From: Excoecaria cochinchinensis | Lineage: Eukaryota; Streptophyta; Magnoliopsida; Malpighiales; Euphorbiaceae | Direction: 5' to 3' | NCBI GenBank assembly: GCA_947683425.1 | Contig: CANTUQ010000055.1 | Location: forward strand, 6,640,501 to 6,704,500 | DNA: 64,000 nucleotides | In this document: positions 22,224-33,172 of the stretch, in pieces | Numbering within the stretch: the first letter of the stretch is position 1 | Layout of the letters: each line of letters begins with the position of its first letter | Notes under the pieces: model-generated | Seen by the model: only the letters and a program-made list of their open reading frames with translations | Database searches by the model: none | What the model was told of the DNA's origin: nothing | Made by a program: the position numbers and the translations under genes

Positions 22224-23525
22224 ATGGCTCCTCCCTCTTTTCAAAGGATGTATCGCGTTTTGGATGATACACGCACTTGGGAATATAGCGCTCTCACCCC
22301 ACTGTCCGGGCTGAAATTCCTACGCAGGGCCAAAATAGACCACAACCTCCTCTCATCTGCAGCTGATTCCTGGAACCCCCACTTTCACGTCTTTAAATTT
22401 ACTTATCAGGAACTCTATCCCTTGCCTGAAGAATTCGCTGTCATCACTGGAGCATGGTATCCTCCCGATGCTCTACCCTGCACTCCTAGCTGTGGTCTGA
22501 TTCTTACCCAGGACATTGCTCTCTCTCTTGGCATAACTCCCCCTGAAGCTGCTCGACTAGTCCCACTAGACTCTACATTTTCCTTGGAACCGCTGATTGA
22601 GGCTTTGGACAGATTCTCTGACGTTCCCACATATCGAGCAAGCATTGTATTTTTATTCTGCATGATGAGATTCTTGTCCATAACCTCAGAGGATTTGGTT
22701 GGTGATCTTCACCTATTCAAGGTTTTGGATGGTTTTCATCGTGGACTGAACCCTTTTTCCCTCATCTTAGCTGAGACCATTCTAGGCTTGGACTCTGTCT
22801 GCTCTGGATCCGCTGCTTTACTTATTGGGAGCCCTTTGCTGCTCCAGGTACATCATTATTTTAGAATGTAGTGCGTCCCTTATGGATTTTCACACTAGTT
22901 TTTCTTAACGGGAGGCACGTCCTTTCAGATTTTCACACAACCCAATGCCTAACTTTTGCCTGAAGTAAACCCAACTTACTCCAGCGGCTTTTTTTTTTAG
23001 ATTTGGCTGCTGGAGAAGCTGAACTTACTGGCGGAACCTCCTCCTCGAGTCATCCCTCAATACTCGCCAAGGCATTTTCTCCCACGTCAACGACTATATT
23101 CATTTGCCACTCCTGACAACGGCATTGCTAGACTCAGTGAAGTAGCAGATAAGGGCATCAGTTTCACTCATGCTTGGCTTCCCTTACCTCACACAGTCAT
23201 CGACGGACCTACAGGATGCGTTCCCCTATGCGGGATTCGTTGAGCTACTTTTTATGTTTCTTCCCGGTGTGCTCGTCAACTCGGGGTAACTCAAGATGTG
23301 GTGAAAATCCCCTTATCCTTCCAAGGAGGGAATCTTTCTGCTGCTTTTGTTTCTTGCTACCATGAGTTATGGGGCCGCCTGCCGGCGACAACTGTCATGC
23401 CTTCTTTTGGGACTCATTCTGTGATTTCTACCAGTGAGTACAAGAGATGGATACTTAGTCCAGAGTCTGACAACAGAACACGACAACTCAAGCGTTTGGC
23501 TGGCGAGAGTAGCAGTAGGATATAG
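22224..23525 (+). pseudogene. Antisense extra gene (aORF), plant-mobile-domain-like, two exons
   Basis: It is transcribed against gag-pol. The ATG at 22224 has a good plant context (AAAATGGCT). Exon 1 is 22224-22847 (208 codons, ends ...LLLQ), intron 22848-23000 (GTACAT...T-tract...AG, phase 0), and exon 2 is 23001-23525 (IWLLEKLNLLAEP...GESSSRI). The joined domain shows FLRRAKIDHNLLSSAADSW, HVFKFTYQELYPLPEEFAVI, LTQDIALSLGIT, and then helix-rich text. That pattern resembles the plant mobile domain and related DUFs of retrotransposon-borne and host proteins. One in-frame TGA at 23241-23243 (CGA would fit) breaks exon 2. Without the intron the frame ends at 22871. The cellular role is unknown. 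The family call is by eye; the splice model is supported by frame, phase and the protein motif across the junction. Confidence 0.72.
22848..23000 (+). other. Intron of the antisense gene
   Basis: 153 bp, GT...AG, with a poly-T tract directly before the acceptor. Text in it (GTAGTGCGTCCCTT, TTTTTCACACTAG, GCCTAACTTTTGC) recurs in element G at about 55994-56244. Confidence 0.7.
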
Positions 23526-23914
23526 TTTAGCTTAAATCTGTATGTTTTCCAAGCAATATGTATCTTTTCACAGCAGAACTCGAAAACGATGAGAATGAAA
23601 ATAATAATTCTACATTTTTTCACAAAATTTTGTACATTTCCATGCAATTTCGGCATACATGATCGCTATTTGTTACTAATTCAGCTGCATATATCATATT
23701 AATTCATGAAACCAAATATTAAATAGCATCAGACTCCTGTTACCAATCGGCCCTCTCTGGTTTTCTCGATTGGACATTTTCTCTCATGCCTCTAATTTTT
23801 GCACAGGATGTCGTTTTTCGGTTTTCACCCTGTCGAGGCGCCCAATTTTAGTAAGGCCGCCTTTTTTCAGTTTTCGACCCGCGGGGCATTTATTCTCTTC
23901 TTTTGATTTTGGTC
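23526..23914. other. Spacer between aORF and integrase end
   Basis: No ORF. It has motifs CGGTTTTCACCCTGTCGAGG and AAGGCCGCC (about 23818-23865), similar to G near 56150. It is a possible shared 3'-end region for the convergent pol and aORF transcripts. Confidence 0.5.
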
Positions 23915-25272
23915 TTAGCCATGGAACCTTTTCAGCCTGTCAATGTTGACCGGCTCTTTGAACTCATTGCCATTGCCGTCCGCCAAAATCGCTGCTCCCT
24001 TCGACAACAACTTCTTGAGGATAAAAGGTCCTTCCCATGTCGGTCTGAACTTCCCTTGGATGTCTGGTGCACCAGGTCTCACTTGTTTGAATACCAAATC
24101 TCCCCCCTTTAGTGGGTACTTTCTGACCTTCTTCCCAAACATCCTGGCAAGTCTTTTCTGGTAGACCTGGTTATGGTAATAGGCTCTTAGTCTACCTTCG
24201 TCCAGCGTGTTCAAATGCAACAACCGATGCTGTACCCACTCAGCGTCCGGTATTTGAGCTTCCATAACTACCCTTAATGATTTAAGCTCTATTTCAACTG
24301 GCAGGATCGCTTCCGTCCCATACACCAAGGAATACGACGTAGCTCCCGTAGACATTCTGACTGCCGTCCTATAACCCCAAAGCGCGAAAGGCAATTTCTC
24401 CGCCCAGTCTTTATAACTCTGCACCATCTTAGCCAGAATCTTTTTGACATTCTTATTAGCGGCTTCGACTGCACCATTAGCCTGAGGGCAATATGGAGAC
24501 GATTTGTGATGCTCGATACCATACTTCTGAAGCAACTTCTTCGTTTCTCCCATGAATTGGACCCCGTTATCGGACACCACGTGATGCGGAAGGCCATATC
24601 TGCAGATCAAGTTTCTCTCAATGAATTTTGCCATATCCCGTGCATCTACTTTCACAAGGACTCTGCTTTTACCCACTTAGTGAAATAGTCAATCGCGACT
24701 ATAATGTATCTGTGCCCGTTGGAGGCCGTAGGTCGGATCTCTCCAATAATATCAATCCCCCAAGCCGCAAATAGCCACGGCGATGTTAAACTGTGTAATT
24801 CTGACACAGGCAGGTGTCTCAAATCTGCGTACTGCTGGTAGTTCTTCACATACTTCGAGCAATCATTGTCCATAGTGAGCCAGTAAAATCCCTATCTCAT
24901 GATTTTCTTGGCTAACATCAAGCCATTCATATGGGCTCCACAGACACCGGCATGGGTTTCTTCCATTATCTTCTTAGCCTCTTTTTCGCCCAAGTATCTC
25001 AGTTGTATCCCATCAGCTTGTTGTTTGTACAACACTCCGTTTATGGATATGAATTGAGTAGACAACCTGCGAATCAACCTCTGGTCATTCTCTGTGGCTT
25101 CCTCTGGAAAGGTCGCATTTTCTAGATAATTCATGATATCATAATACCACGGCTTCCCATCTGCCACATCTATTTCTGTTACTGATTGTGCCTCGAAACT
25201 AGGTCTATCCAAGCTAGAAATCAAAATCGGCCTCATGATTACTCCTTCCGGATTGTCCCATATTGATACCAA
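23915..25272 (-). pseudogene. pol: Integrase of the Tat/Ogre-type element
   Basis: The N-terminal zinc region reads HAGVCGAHMNGLMLAKKIM, then a stop and GFYWLTMDNDCSKYVKNYQQYADLRH. Where the family has CQQC this copy has YQQY, so a zinc ligand is lost. The core has the first Asp in GIDIIGE, the second in VVSDNGVQF and Glu in NGAVEAANK, with 34 residues between the last two where 35 is usual. The C-terminal module is KGGDLVFKQVRPG, LRPTW-like FRPTWEGPFILKKL and a short DRLKRFHG end. A frameshift lies near 24665-24680, and another separates this frame from the second RNase H near 25250. There is no chromodomain, as expected for Tat. Confidence 0.9.
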
Positions 25273-25628
25273 GTAGCGAGCGCGTCAGCCGGCTGGTTTT
25301 CGTCCCTCGGGATAAAATGAAACGCGCACATTTCAAATTGATCGTCCAAATTCTTCAAGTGCTTGACATAAGGCATCAGTCTTTCTTCTTTAACAGCCCA
25401 TTCCCCTCCAATTTGATTAATTACCAGGGCAGAGTCCCCGAACACCTCAACGTTCTTTGCCCCCAAGGCTAACAGTGCTTCCAATCCAAACACGCATGCT
25501 TCATATTCAGCCTCGTTATTAGTAGCCTTAAACCTCAACTTCTTGGCCAGAGGGAGTTTCTCATTTTCTGAGGTTGTCAGAATGATTCCTACTCCTGCTC
25601 CCTTGCTGTTTATAGCTCCATCAAAGTG
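25239..25628 (-). pseudogene. pol: Second, archaeal-type RNase H (aRNH)
   Basis: Starts HFDGAINSKGAGVGIIL directly after a TAG. It continues with the catalytic-Glu helix AEYEACVFGLEALLALGA, VEVFGDSALVINQIGGEW and the final Asp in NQPADALATW. This extra domain, after the usual RNase H, is typical of Tat/Ogre-lineage elements and fixes the lineage. It overlaps the integrase frame slightly because of a frameshift. Confidence 0.88.
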
Positions 25629-27530
25629 CTACTGCCATTCCTGAACCGTAATCGCCCCGACGTCCTCATCTGGGAAGTTAAACTCACATGAGTTTCCTTG
25701 AATCGGGTGCTCTGCCAGAAATTCAGCCACTGCACGCCCCTTGATGGTTTTCTGAGTGATATACTCTACATCAAACTCTTGTAATAACAACAACCATCTT
25801 CCCATTTTCCCGAGCAATGACAGTGCTTCCTGCAAATACCTTAGGGAATTCTACTTTGCCACTGCTTGAACCTTATAAGAATGAAAGTAATGCCTCAACT
25901 TCTTAGATGCCCAAATGACAGCGAGACAAGTTTTTTCCACTTCCGCATATTTGATCTCATAGGCGAGGAACTTTTTGCTGAGATAATAAATTGCGAACTC
26001 CACTCCAAACTCATCCTCCTGAGCCATCATGGCACCTACAGAGCTATCTTCTACGGCTAAATACAAAATCAAAGGCTTGTTTGGCTGCGGCGGCCTTAGT
26101 ACGGGTGGATTCAACAGGTATCCTCTGATGGTATCAAAAGCCTTTTGACAATCTTCATTCCATATCACAGGCTGATTCTTCTTAAGGAGCTTAAAGATCG
26201 GCTCACAAATCGAAGTCAACTTGGCAATAAATCTACTGACATACTGTAATTTGCCCAAGAAACTCCTCACGTCTTTCTCCTTCTGGGGCACTGGCATTTC
26301 TCTGATCGTTTTCACTTTGTCTGGGTCAATCTCAATCCCTCCCTGGCTGACTACATGTCCCAACAGGTTTCCTGATGTGACCCCGAAAATACACTTCTTA
26401 GGATTTAACCTCAGGTTGTATTTATCTATTATGGTGAAGAACTTTTCCAATGCTTCAAAATGGCTCTCCCTGGTGGCTGACTTGATCATCATATCATCCA
26501 TGTATACCTCCACTTCTTTAATGATCAAGTCACTTAAAATCTTCGTTGCCGTCCTTTGGTAGGTAGCTCCTGCATTCTTCAAACCAAAAGGCATCACCCT
26601 ATAAGCATATGTTCCCCACTCTGTAATAAAAGCCGTTTTGATCAGATCAATTATCTTGTTGAGGATCTGATTGTAACCATCTTAACGGTCCCCAAAGCTA
26701 TACATCGCACAATTGGCAGCACTGTCTATCAGCACATCAATATGGGGTAGCGGGAAGTCATCCTTTGGACAGGCCTTGTTCAAATCCCGATAATCCACGC
26801 ATACTCTCACCTTTCCATTCTTCTTGGCCACAGGGACAACATTAGCTAACCACGTGGGATACTGCACCTCAATCAGAAACTTGGCTTCGATTTGTTGCCG
26901 AATCTCCTCTTTTACTTTATCTTCTCATTCTAGTCTGAGCCTTCTTAGCTTTTGTTTCACAGGTTTATGGTCTGGGTATGTTGGAATGGCATGCTCTGCA
27001 ATGTTTTGATCGATCCCTGGCATGTCTTCGTAGGTCCAGGTAAAGACTTTTTCATATTTTTTTAACATTCTCTCAAATTTTTCTCTTTCCTCAGGAGTCA
27101 CATTTGATGCTATTAAAATTTCCTTCGGGTTTTCCGAGGTTCCAAGATTAAATGGATTTGCATTAGTAGAATCAATATCAAATATAGATGGAATATGATC
27201 ATGATTATGCATGTCAAAATTGTCAGAAACATCACACAAGCAAGCAAAATCATTCATTTCATTAATAAAATTAAAACTATCATTTACATCATCAAAAAGT
27301 TCGGGAATGAAAAGACAATCTAAACCAACTTCCTCCTCTTCCCTCACCAGATCTGCTTTTGCCGACGGTCCTGCATCAGTCGAGTAGAACGGAGGTTCTT
27401 CGTCCACCTCTTTAACTGTTCCTTCTATTTTTGCTTTTCCCTTGAAGTGAGCGGCTACCATGGCCTCAGTCACAACCTCCTCAGGTTCCTCTCCATCCCA
27501 GATAGCTTTGCTGGTCAAGACTTTCTCATC
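25629..27530 (-). pseudogene. pol: Reverse transcriptase and first RNase H of the Tat/Ogre-type element
   Basis: The first 200 residues are an acidic linker ending in a short motif (VFTWTYEDMPGID, HAIPTYPDHKPVKQKLRRL). RT begins after a stop at 26925: YPTWLANVVPVAKKNGKVRVCVDYRDLNKACPKDDFPLPHIDVL. A second stop lies before DGYNQI. Then come MPFGLKNAGATYQR and the catalytic VEVYMDDMMIKS, the thumb (VRSFLGKLQYVSRFI) and RNase H (LILYLAVEDSSVGAMMAQED, FAIYYLSKKF, AEVEKTCLAVIWASKKLRHY). A stop at 25851 precedes the RNase H end (LLLLQEFDVEYITQKTIKGRAVAEFLAEHP). The start is a frame boundary, not a known processing site. Confidence 0.9.
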
Positions 27531-28688
27531 CTAAAAGTCCTCAGCTGACCTAATCATCCCAACATCCCAATCATAGATGTCGTTGAAAATTTCAAAACCT
27601 GGCACAAACTTTCCATTGACCCACTGAGGTTTGGCTTCTCCGGTGTATGTACAGACTGCTGCCGCAGGCCCAAAACTTTCCCAAATATGAGGAATCTTCT
27701 TCGTTGCCTTCGCCCCTCTCTTTATTTCACCTTCATATCCTAGCCCTCTTCTATCTTTCTGACTCTTAGTAGCAATGACTCCTGGCAATCTTTGGGAATT
27801 CTTGCCTAACCCAGTCCCTGGAAGGAAGGACATTTTCTTCATTATGGCTAACACCTGAGGGCTACCATCTATCGACTCTTCCTCATTGATTATAGCCACA
27901 TGGAACCCATTAAAAGGCTGTCTCGCTATCTCAAGTAAAGACACTTGATTCTCCCTCGCAGCCTTGATGGTCACCACTTGCCCTTCCTGTGGTATCTTGA
28001 CCATTTGGTGAAGTGTAGAAGGAACACCTCCCAGTTTATGAGACCACGGCCTTCCCAGCAAAACTGAAAAATTGGCGGGGATAGGCAAAACAACAAACTC
28101 CACCTCCGTTTCTATTGGCCCCGTTCTGACCATCGCTTTGAAAGTTCCCGAAGCATACCTACGAGAATTGTCATATGCTGTGATGGTCAAATCAGACTTA
28201 GCTAATATATCTTCCGTTATGCCAAAAGCTACCATTGCCACCTGAGGGCAAACATTGATTGATGAGCCATCATCCACCATCATGCAAGATGTGTGCTTCT
28301 GGTTGACCTGAGCCCGAATATACAAAGGGCGATTATGGTTGTGACCCTCTACTGGCAGATCCGCGTTTGTAAACACCACATCTTCCCCGGCTCCTCCTTT
28401 CACTACCTCCAACAGCTCGATGTGCGAGATTGTTATAGCCATAGTCATCTGGCATAAGGCCTATACCAATCTCTGCCTATGGGATGGGGACTGGCTCAAG
28501 AGATCCCAAATAGAAATTTGTGCTGGCGTCTTCTGCAGTTGTTTCATTATCTGATCCCCCACTGGCTCCTTCTCTCTTTCTTCTTGGCCTTCCAATGGCT
28601 CCTGAGGTTTGGCTACTTCCGGCACTACCCTTCCACTGCGAGTTATAGCTCCCACTTTCTTCTTGCCTTTCTTCTTTTCTGATCCTTC
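27531..28688 (-). pseudogene. pro: Protease with G-patch of the Tat/Ogre-type element
   Basis: A basic linker (KKKGKKKVGAITRSGRVV) leads to a stop at 28461, then the 305-aa stretch 28448-27531. The protease core is MMVDDGSSINVCP (D59, D60, G61) with the family's DDG in place of DSG/DTG, and VLLGRPW at about 129-135. A G-patch-like segment follows at about 200-240 (MKKMSFLPGTGLGKNSQ...GLGYEG). G-patches also follow the protease in some retroviruses, where they bind RNA and assist RT. It is in frame with gag. Confidence 0.85.
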
Positions 28689-30233
28689 CTAATCTAAACC
28701 CCACAGGTCCGGAAACTCAACGCCCTTTTCATCATCACTTCCACTCTCACTAGTGGACCAGCAATCAATTGCTGCAGCAGGCATCACTTTTTCACTTCCC
28801 TCACGGAGGTTTGTGATAACAGTGTTTGCATTGCTTCCGTATAACTCTTTCAAAACAAACCCTTCCAGTAGGCTAGACCCTATCATGAACACTGGCGGGG
28901 GTACATTATTATACCCGGCTTTCTTCTGGCCCTCTCTCTTCTCAGGGTCTGTAATTTGCTTCGAATCGATTGAATCCTGAATGGCATGCCTCAAAGTTTT
29001 ACAATTATCAGTCAAATGTCCCGTATGCTGATGGTAATCACAATATTCATTATCTTTGTGACCTGGCATCCCCTGAGTCCTGGCAGGTCTAGGCGGTAAC
29101 GGCTGCAATTTCCCTTCTTTCATCAACCTCCTCAATACCCATGATAAGGATTTCCCCAAATTCAAAAAATGCCTTGTGGTTGCCTTAGCTGCTGACACCT
29201 CGACTGTGTTCCTCACGCTACCACTGGAACCTGCCGGCCTACTTGCCCCCTAAGGGTGGCTCCCTTTCTTAGCATAATTCTCGCCACTTGCTTTCCGAGC
29301 CAGATACTTTTCTTCTGCCTCGATGGCTATATCCTTCAAGGACTCTTAATCTCTCAACCCTTTCATCTTCAATCCGTCTCTCAGATATGGGCTCGCATTT
29401 TTAATGAATAGATGAATCTGGTCCTGAGTGTCGGGCTTCCTCTTCATCTCCATCACTCGGTTCCTATAACGGGTCAAATATTCATGAAAGGACTCACCCG
29501 CCTTCTGTTGCAGCAACTCTAAGTCCTTCAGGGTCACTTCCATCCTCGTACTGCAATCATACTGCCTCAAGAATTCTTCCGTCAACAAGTCCCAATCCTC
29601 TTTAGTCCGGCGATCTAAACTATGGTACCAATCCATCGCTGGACTAGTCAATCTCAAAGAAAAATATTCGACCTTCTGTCTCCTTGTCAAAGTGGTACCC
29701 TTCATTACTAACAAGTACTGCTTAATATGTGCTGCGGGATAGAAAGTACCACCGAACTTCGGAACATCTGGCATCTTGAAGTTCATTGGGATAGGGTCAT
29801 CTCCATCCAACTCTTTATCTTCCAGGCTCATCCCTTGACCCTTCGTCAGAGTCCTAGCCATTGCCTCAAATCTCTCTTCCAGCTTTTTCCATACAGGCTC
29901 CTCAGTTTGGGGGGCCGTTCCTTTCTGAGACATGCGTTCTTCGTGATCTTCATCTGAATCCTCATCCAAACCCAGAACTTGCTTTCCTCTCTGAAGCCCT
30001 GAAGTTGTAGCTCTAATGTGAACTGGTGGAGGGTGGCTTTCTTCTGTTGGATTTACTTTGACCTCTTCCATCTCATTGCTTCTTACCGGAGGAGGTGCAT
30101 TCTGCAGGGCCATCCGCTGGGCCATAGTAGCCATCATATTCATCATGCGATTCTCAAAATCCTCAAACCGGCGTCCTACTTCTTTCGCAATCATTGCTCG
30201 TGTGGCATCATTCCCCTTGGGTGAATTTGACAT
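28689..30233 (-). pseudogene. gag: gag of the Tat/Ogre-type element
   Basis: The first in-frame ATG is at 30233 (MSNSPKGNDATRAMIAKEVG). The open frame reaches further upstream to about 30360 but without an ATG. After an N-terminal coiled-coil-like part and an acidic segment comes the gag domain: FKMPDVPKFGGTFYPAAHIKQ, LRLTSPAMDWYHSLDRRT, WDLLTEEFLRQYDCS, AGESFHEYLTRYRNRV. A zinc knuckle follows as CDYHQHTGHLTDNC, where His replaces the second Cys as usual in this lineage. Two stops (near 29347 and 29251) break it. A pyrimidine-rich TTTTATTTCCAG in element sense (30347-30358) could be a leader splice acceptor. Confidence 0.87.
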
Positions 30234-30317
30234 CTCTGAAGTAGTTCTACTACTTTCTGAAGGAATCTTTGAAAGGCTTCCCTTTTCTGGCAGCTCAAGC
30301 ACAGTATTCCGAATCAA

Positions 30318-31120
30318 CCGTCCCCCGGGACCTCTTGCCCACCTAGGAAGATCTATAATGGCTGGAAATAAAAGGGTTTAGAATGATGTATGAATGCAAT
30401 GAAATGCATGATCATGATATGCAACATCCACAAATCACATGCAGGCACATAGATCCTTCCAACCTTATTGCTCCCACACACGCGGTCATGCAGTCTCTTT
30501 CCTAGATGGGATTAGCCCATGGGTCAACAGGGAACCCAATGGACGCGCATGGTGTGCGGCGAAAAATCGGCAGCATAACACTCCTATGCTAATGCACAAG
30601 CACATGGAAAATGATCTTTACATATTTAGGTAATCCTAATACATTGACATGGCCCTACCAGGGCATGAAAGCCTTTGGCTAGGTAACCAAACAAGATATT
30701 TGGACTCATCCCATACATAAGGATCCATACAGCAGGCACGGTATTATGGTTCATGTCACCTAAGGGAAGTATCTATGGCCATTACATGAGCTTTGGTCAA
30801 GGGTGATGATACTTTAGGGCTACCCAAGCATGGTCCCTGCCAACGGGTCTAGCTCATCACGAGTGTAACGACCGATCGGATCACCATTTGATATACCATA
30901 TGGTACGAGACTTGGGCTAGTTGTTATCCTTAACACTTCCCCACATTGAGTGAACATAGGGTCGTGCTTCCGGAATGCACCGGGGCTGATAGAGGGATCA
31001 AACTAACATAATCTAAATCTCTAATGAGATGCAATGCAAATTTGAGAGAAAGCAAATTTATAAACTAAAACTTAATTATAAATTTTAATCAAGGTATTTT
31101 CAAATCAAAGTCTCGAACCA
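30318..31120 (-). other. 5' leader of the Tat/Ogre-type element
   Basis: About 800 bp between PBS and gag with no coding frame. It should carry packaging signals. No clear hairpin was recognised. Confidence 0.55.
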
Positions 31121-31139
31121 GTCTCCAGTGGAGTCGCCA
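31121..31139 (-). other. Primer-binding site of the Tat/Ogre-type element
   Basis: The minus strand reads TGGCGACTCCACTGGAGAC, one base after the LTR end. It is not the Met site used by the other elements. It resembles the tRNA-Arg-type sites reported for Ogre elements; the tRNA identity is from memory. Confidence 0.75.
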
Positions 31140-31140
31140 C

Positions 31141-32843
31141 TGTGATGCGCATCGAACCCCGTGGGCGCCCCTTGACCACCCGCTTGAGGGCGATCGAGCA
31201 AGTGAGGTTCGTTTATGACTTGCGACGAATTGCAAGTGCGTCTATTTTGGGCAACAAAGAGGTGTCATGGAGTCGCCACCCAATAAAATATTGGGAAAGT
31301 TCCTCTCGCCTCGGAGAGCCTAAGACAGCGCATGTATCCATTTTGGGCCAACCAAAAAGGGGTCTTGGAGGATGAACCTCTCTCCCTTGGAGCCTAGGAT
31401 TTATTGAGTCATTTGGTAGGACGCAAGAGGGGTCTTGGAAGTCTTACTCCAATGAGTGATCGGATAAACCTCTCGCCTCATTGAGCCCAAATACCAGAGA
31501 TGGGTTTGGGACTCCTCATCTATTTCTACCTTGATTAATTTTACAATTAAGTTTTGAATTTATCAATTCGCTCTCTCTCCACACGATGCAATTTAATTAA
31601 GGGCGCATTTATTCACATCAAAAGCATTAATAAACAGAATAAAGAATAACATTTAAAATGAAATACAATAATACTAGGAGCGGAATACAACTCCCATTTT
31701 AGAAGTGCAAGCCATACATAAACCCGGGGAATTAATTATGAGGACATTGGTCCTTGATTTTGATTTATTATGAAAATAGTTTTTATTGATGAATTAATTG
31801 GATAAAAAATAGGATATTGGTCCTTAACTTTGATAAAAAAATCCCAATTAATTACTATAAAATGTTTGTTTATTTTTATTCGTAGGAGATAAGATAATCT
31901 ATACATAATGAAAACTATGGATAAATAAATAAATAAATAAACAAAATGAAAGGATAAAGTTACAGAATTAAACCAAAAGGGATTCTCCCAGGGTGCGGAC
32001 AGCGACCGTGGTCTCAAAGTTCAACTCACCAAAGAAAAAAACAAAGAATTGACATTTCACAAAATAATAAATATGTTAGTGAGAGGAGGGTCCAAAACTA
32101 ACAAAAAATCAACATAAAATTATGAGAATAATAAATAATAAAATCAAATAAGGTTAAAAAAATGAAAGAATAATTAAATAAAGTAAACAGAACACATGTC
32201 CAGAATATTTACCCTCAGGTTTTACCTTTTTGGATGAAAATTCGATTGGATTTGATCCCATGGGTTTCACGAGAAGAAAACATAACCAAAGAAAGAGACT
32301 TTTTTAGCCTTTTTGGAGTTGAAAATCGGATTCTTCTATAATGGGTCAATGAAAATTTTTCCAACCTCTCAAAAGTGTAAAATTTTCCTATTTGTGGAAA
32401 AATACGACCGACGGGCGTCGGAGGTTAACCGACTAGCGTCGGTTAAATCCTATTTCCACCAGGAAATAGGATTTATCCGACGGGCGCCTGATCTACCGAT
32501 TGGCACATGCCAACGGACACGTGTTTGCTAGTTCGGACACGTGGCCGTCGGTACACTCATAGATGGCCCGTCCCTAGTGACAAGTGAGACGGGCTGCCGC
32601 TATGACCGACGGATGCCCCTGCGATCGACGGTCTGACCGTCTGTGGAAGAAAACTCAAAATTTAAGAGAAAATTCCCCCCGATTTTCTGCTTCTCTCTAC
32701 CGCAAATAAAAAAAAAACCTTTAATTCTCATGAGCTCAAAGGACCGATATCTCCAAATTCTATCCATCTATTCGGAACCAGGCATTGTTTTTTCTTCATC
32801 GGGTAATCTCTAATCTGGTTTGCCTCGGGACACGGTGCTTATA
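31141..32843 (-). repeat. 5' LTR of the Tat/Ogre-type element (1,703 bp)
   Basis: Nearly the same text as 16602-18234, and it keeps about 70 bp that the 3' copy lacks. Its outer end is GGTGCTTATA where the inner end of the other copy has GGTGTTTACA. A perfect hairpin with 13-bp arms (AAATCCTATTTCC) and loop ACCA lies at 32445-32474. Confidence 0.92.
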
Positions 32844-33172
32844 GTATGATTTCGTTGGATTATGAGCTAAATAGGTGGATTTTAAGTTGATTTTGATTAG
32901 TTTATTATTTAATTTTGAAGTATGTTAGATTTGATTTTGAGTTGTGTGGAATTCTGGCTTATTTTCTGGGTTTTGGTCATTTTACATGGCTGTATGGATT
33001 TCCATATCGCCGTGTAAACGCTCTTTGCATTGCTGGTCCGTCGAGCCACATGGCGGTAAGGAATTCCATACCGCCGTGTAAATGCTCTCTAGACACTGGT
33101 GCGATTGCCGTCCGACTCGTGCGAGACAGCACAACTCGTGCTGCCTTTGGCGTGCATGAGTCATGCAGTTCA
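32844..33172 (+). repeat. 3' LTR of A2, segment 2
   Basis: Resumes at the duplicated GTATG and continues the A2 LTR into the palindrome array. It is cut at 33172 by solo LTR F; GTTCA (33168-33172) is the left target copy. Confidence 0.9.

Larger units (their letters stand above)
16602..32843 (-). mobile_element. Tat/Ogre-Retand-type element, complete (16,242 bp), with two extra ORFs
   Basis: Perfect 5-bp duplication GTATG (16597-16601 and 32844-32848). In element sense (minus): 5' LTR 32843-31141, PBS 31139-31121, gag, protease with G-patch, RT, RNase H, archaeal-type RNase H, integrase, an antisense spliced gene (22224-23525, plus strand), a sense extra ORF (21164-19174), a 126-bp tandem array, a purine tract and the 3' LTR (18234-16602). 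The second RNase H is a mark of the Tat lineage. All ORFs carry a few stops or shifts, so the copy is probably inactive but structurally complete. Confidence 0.93.

Noticed and set aside
16602..32843. Reading the large element as plus-strand because both LTRs begin TGTGACGCGC
   Set aside because: PBS at 31121-31139, purine tract at 18235-18249 and all gag-pol domains run on the minus strand.
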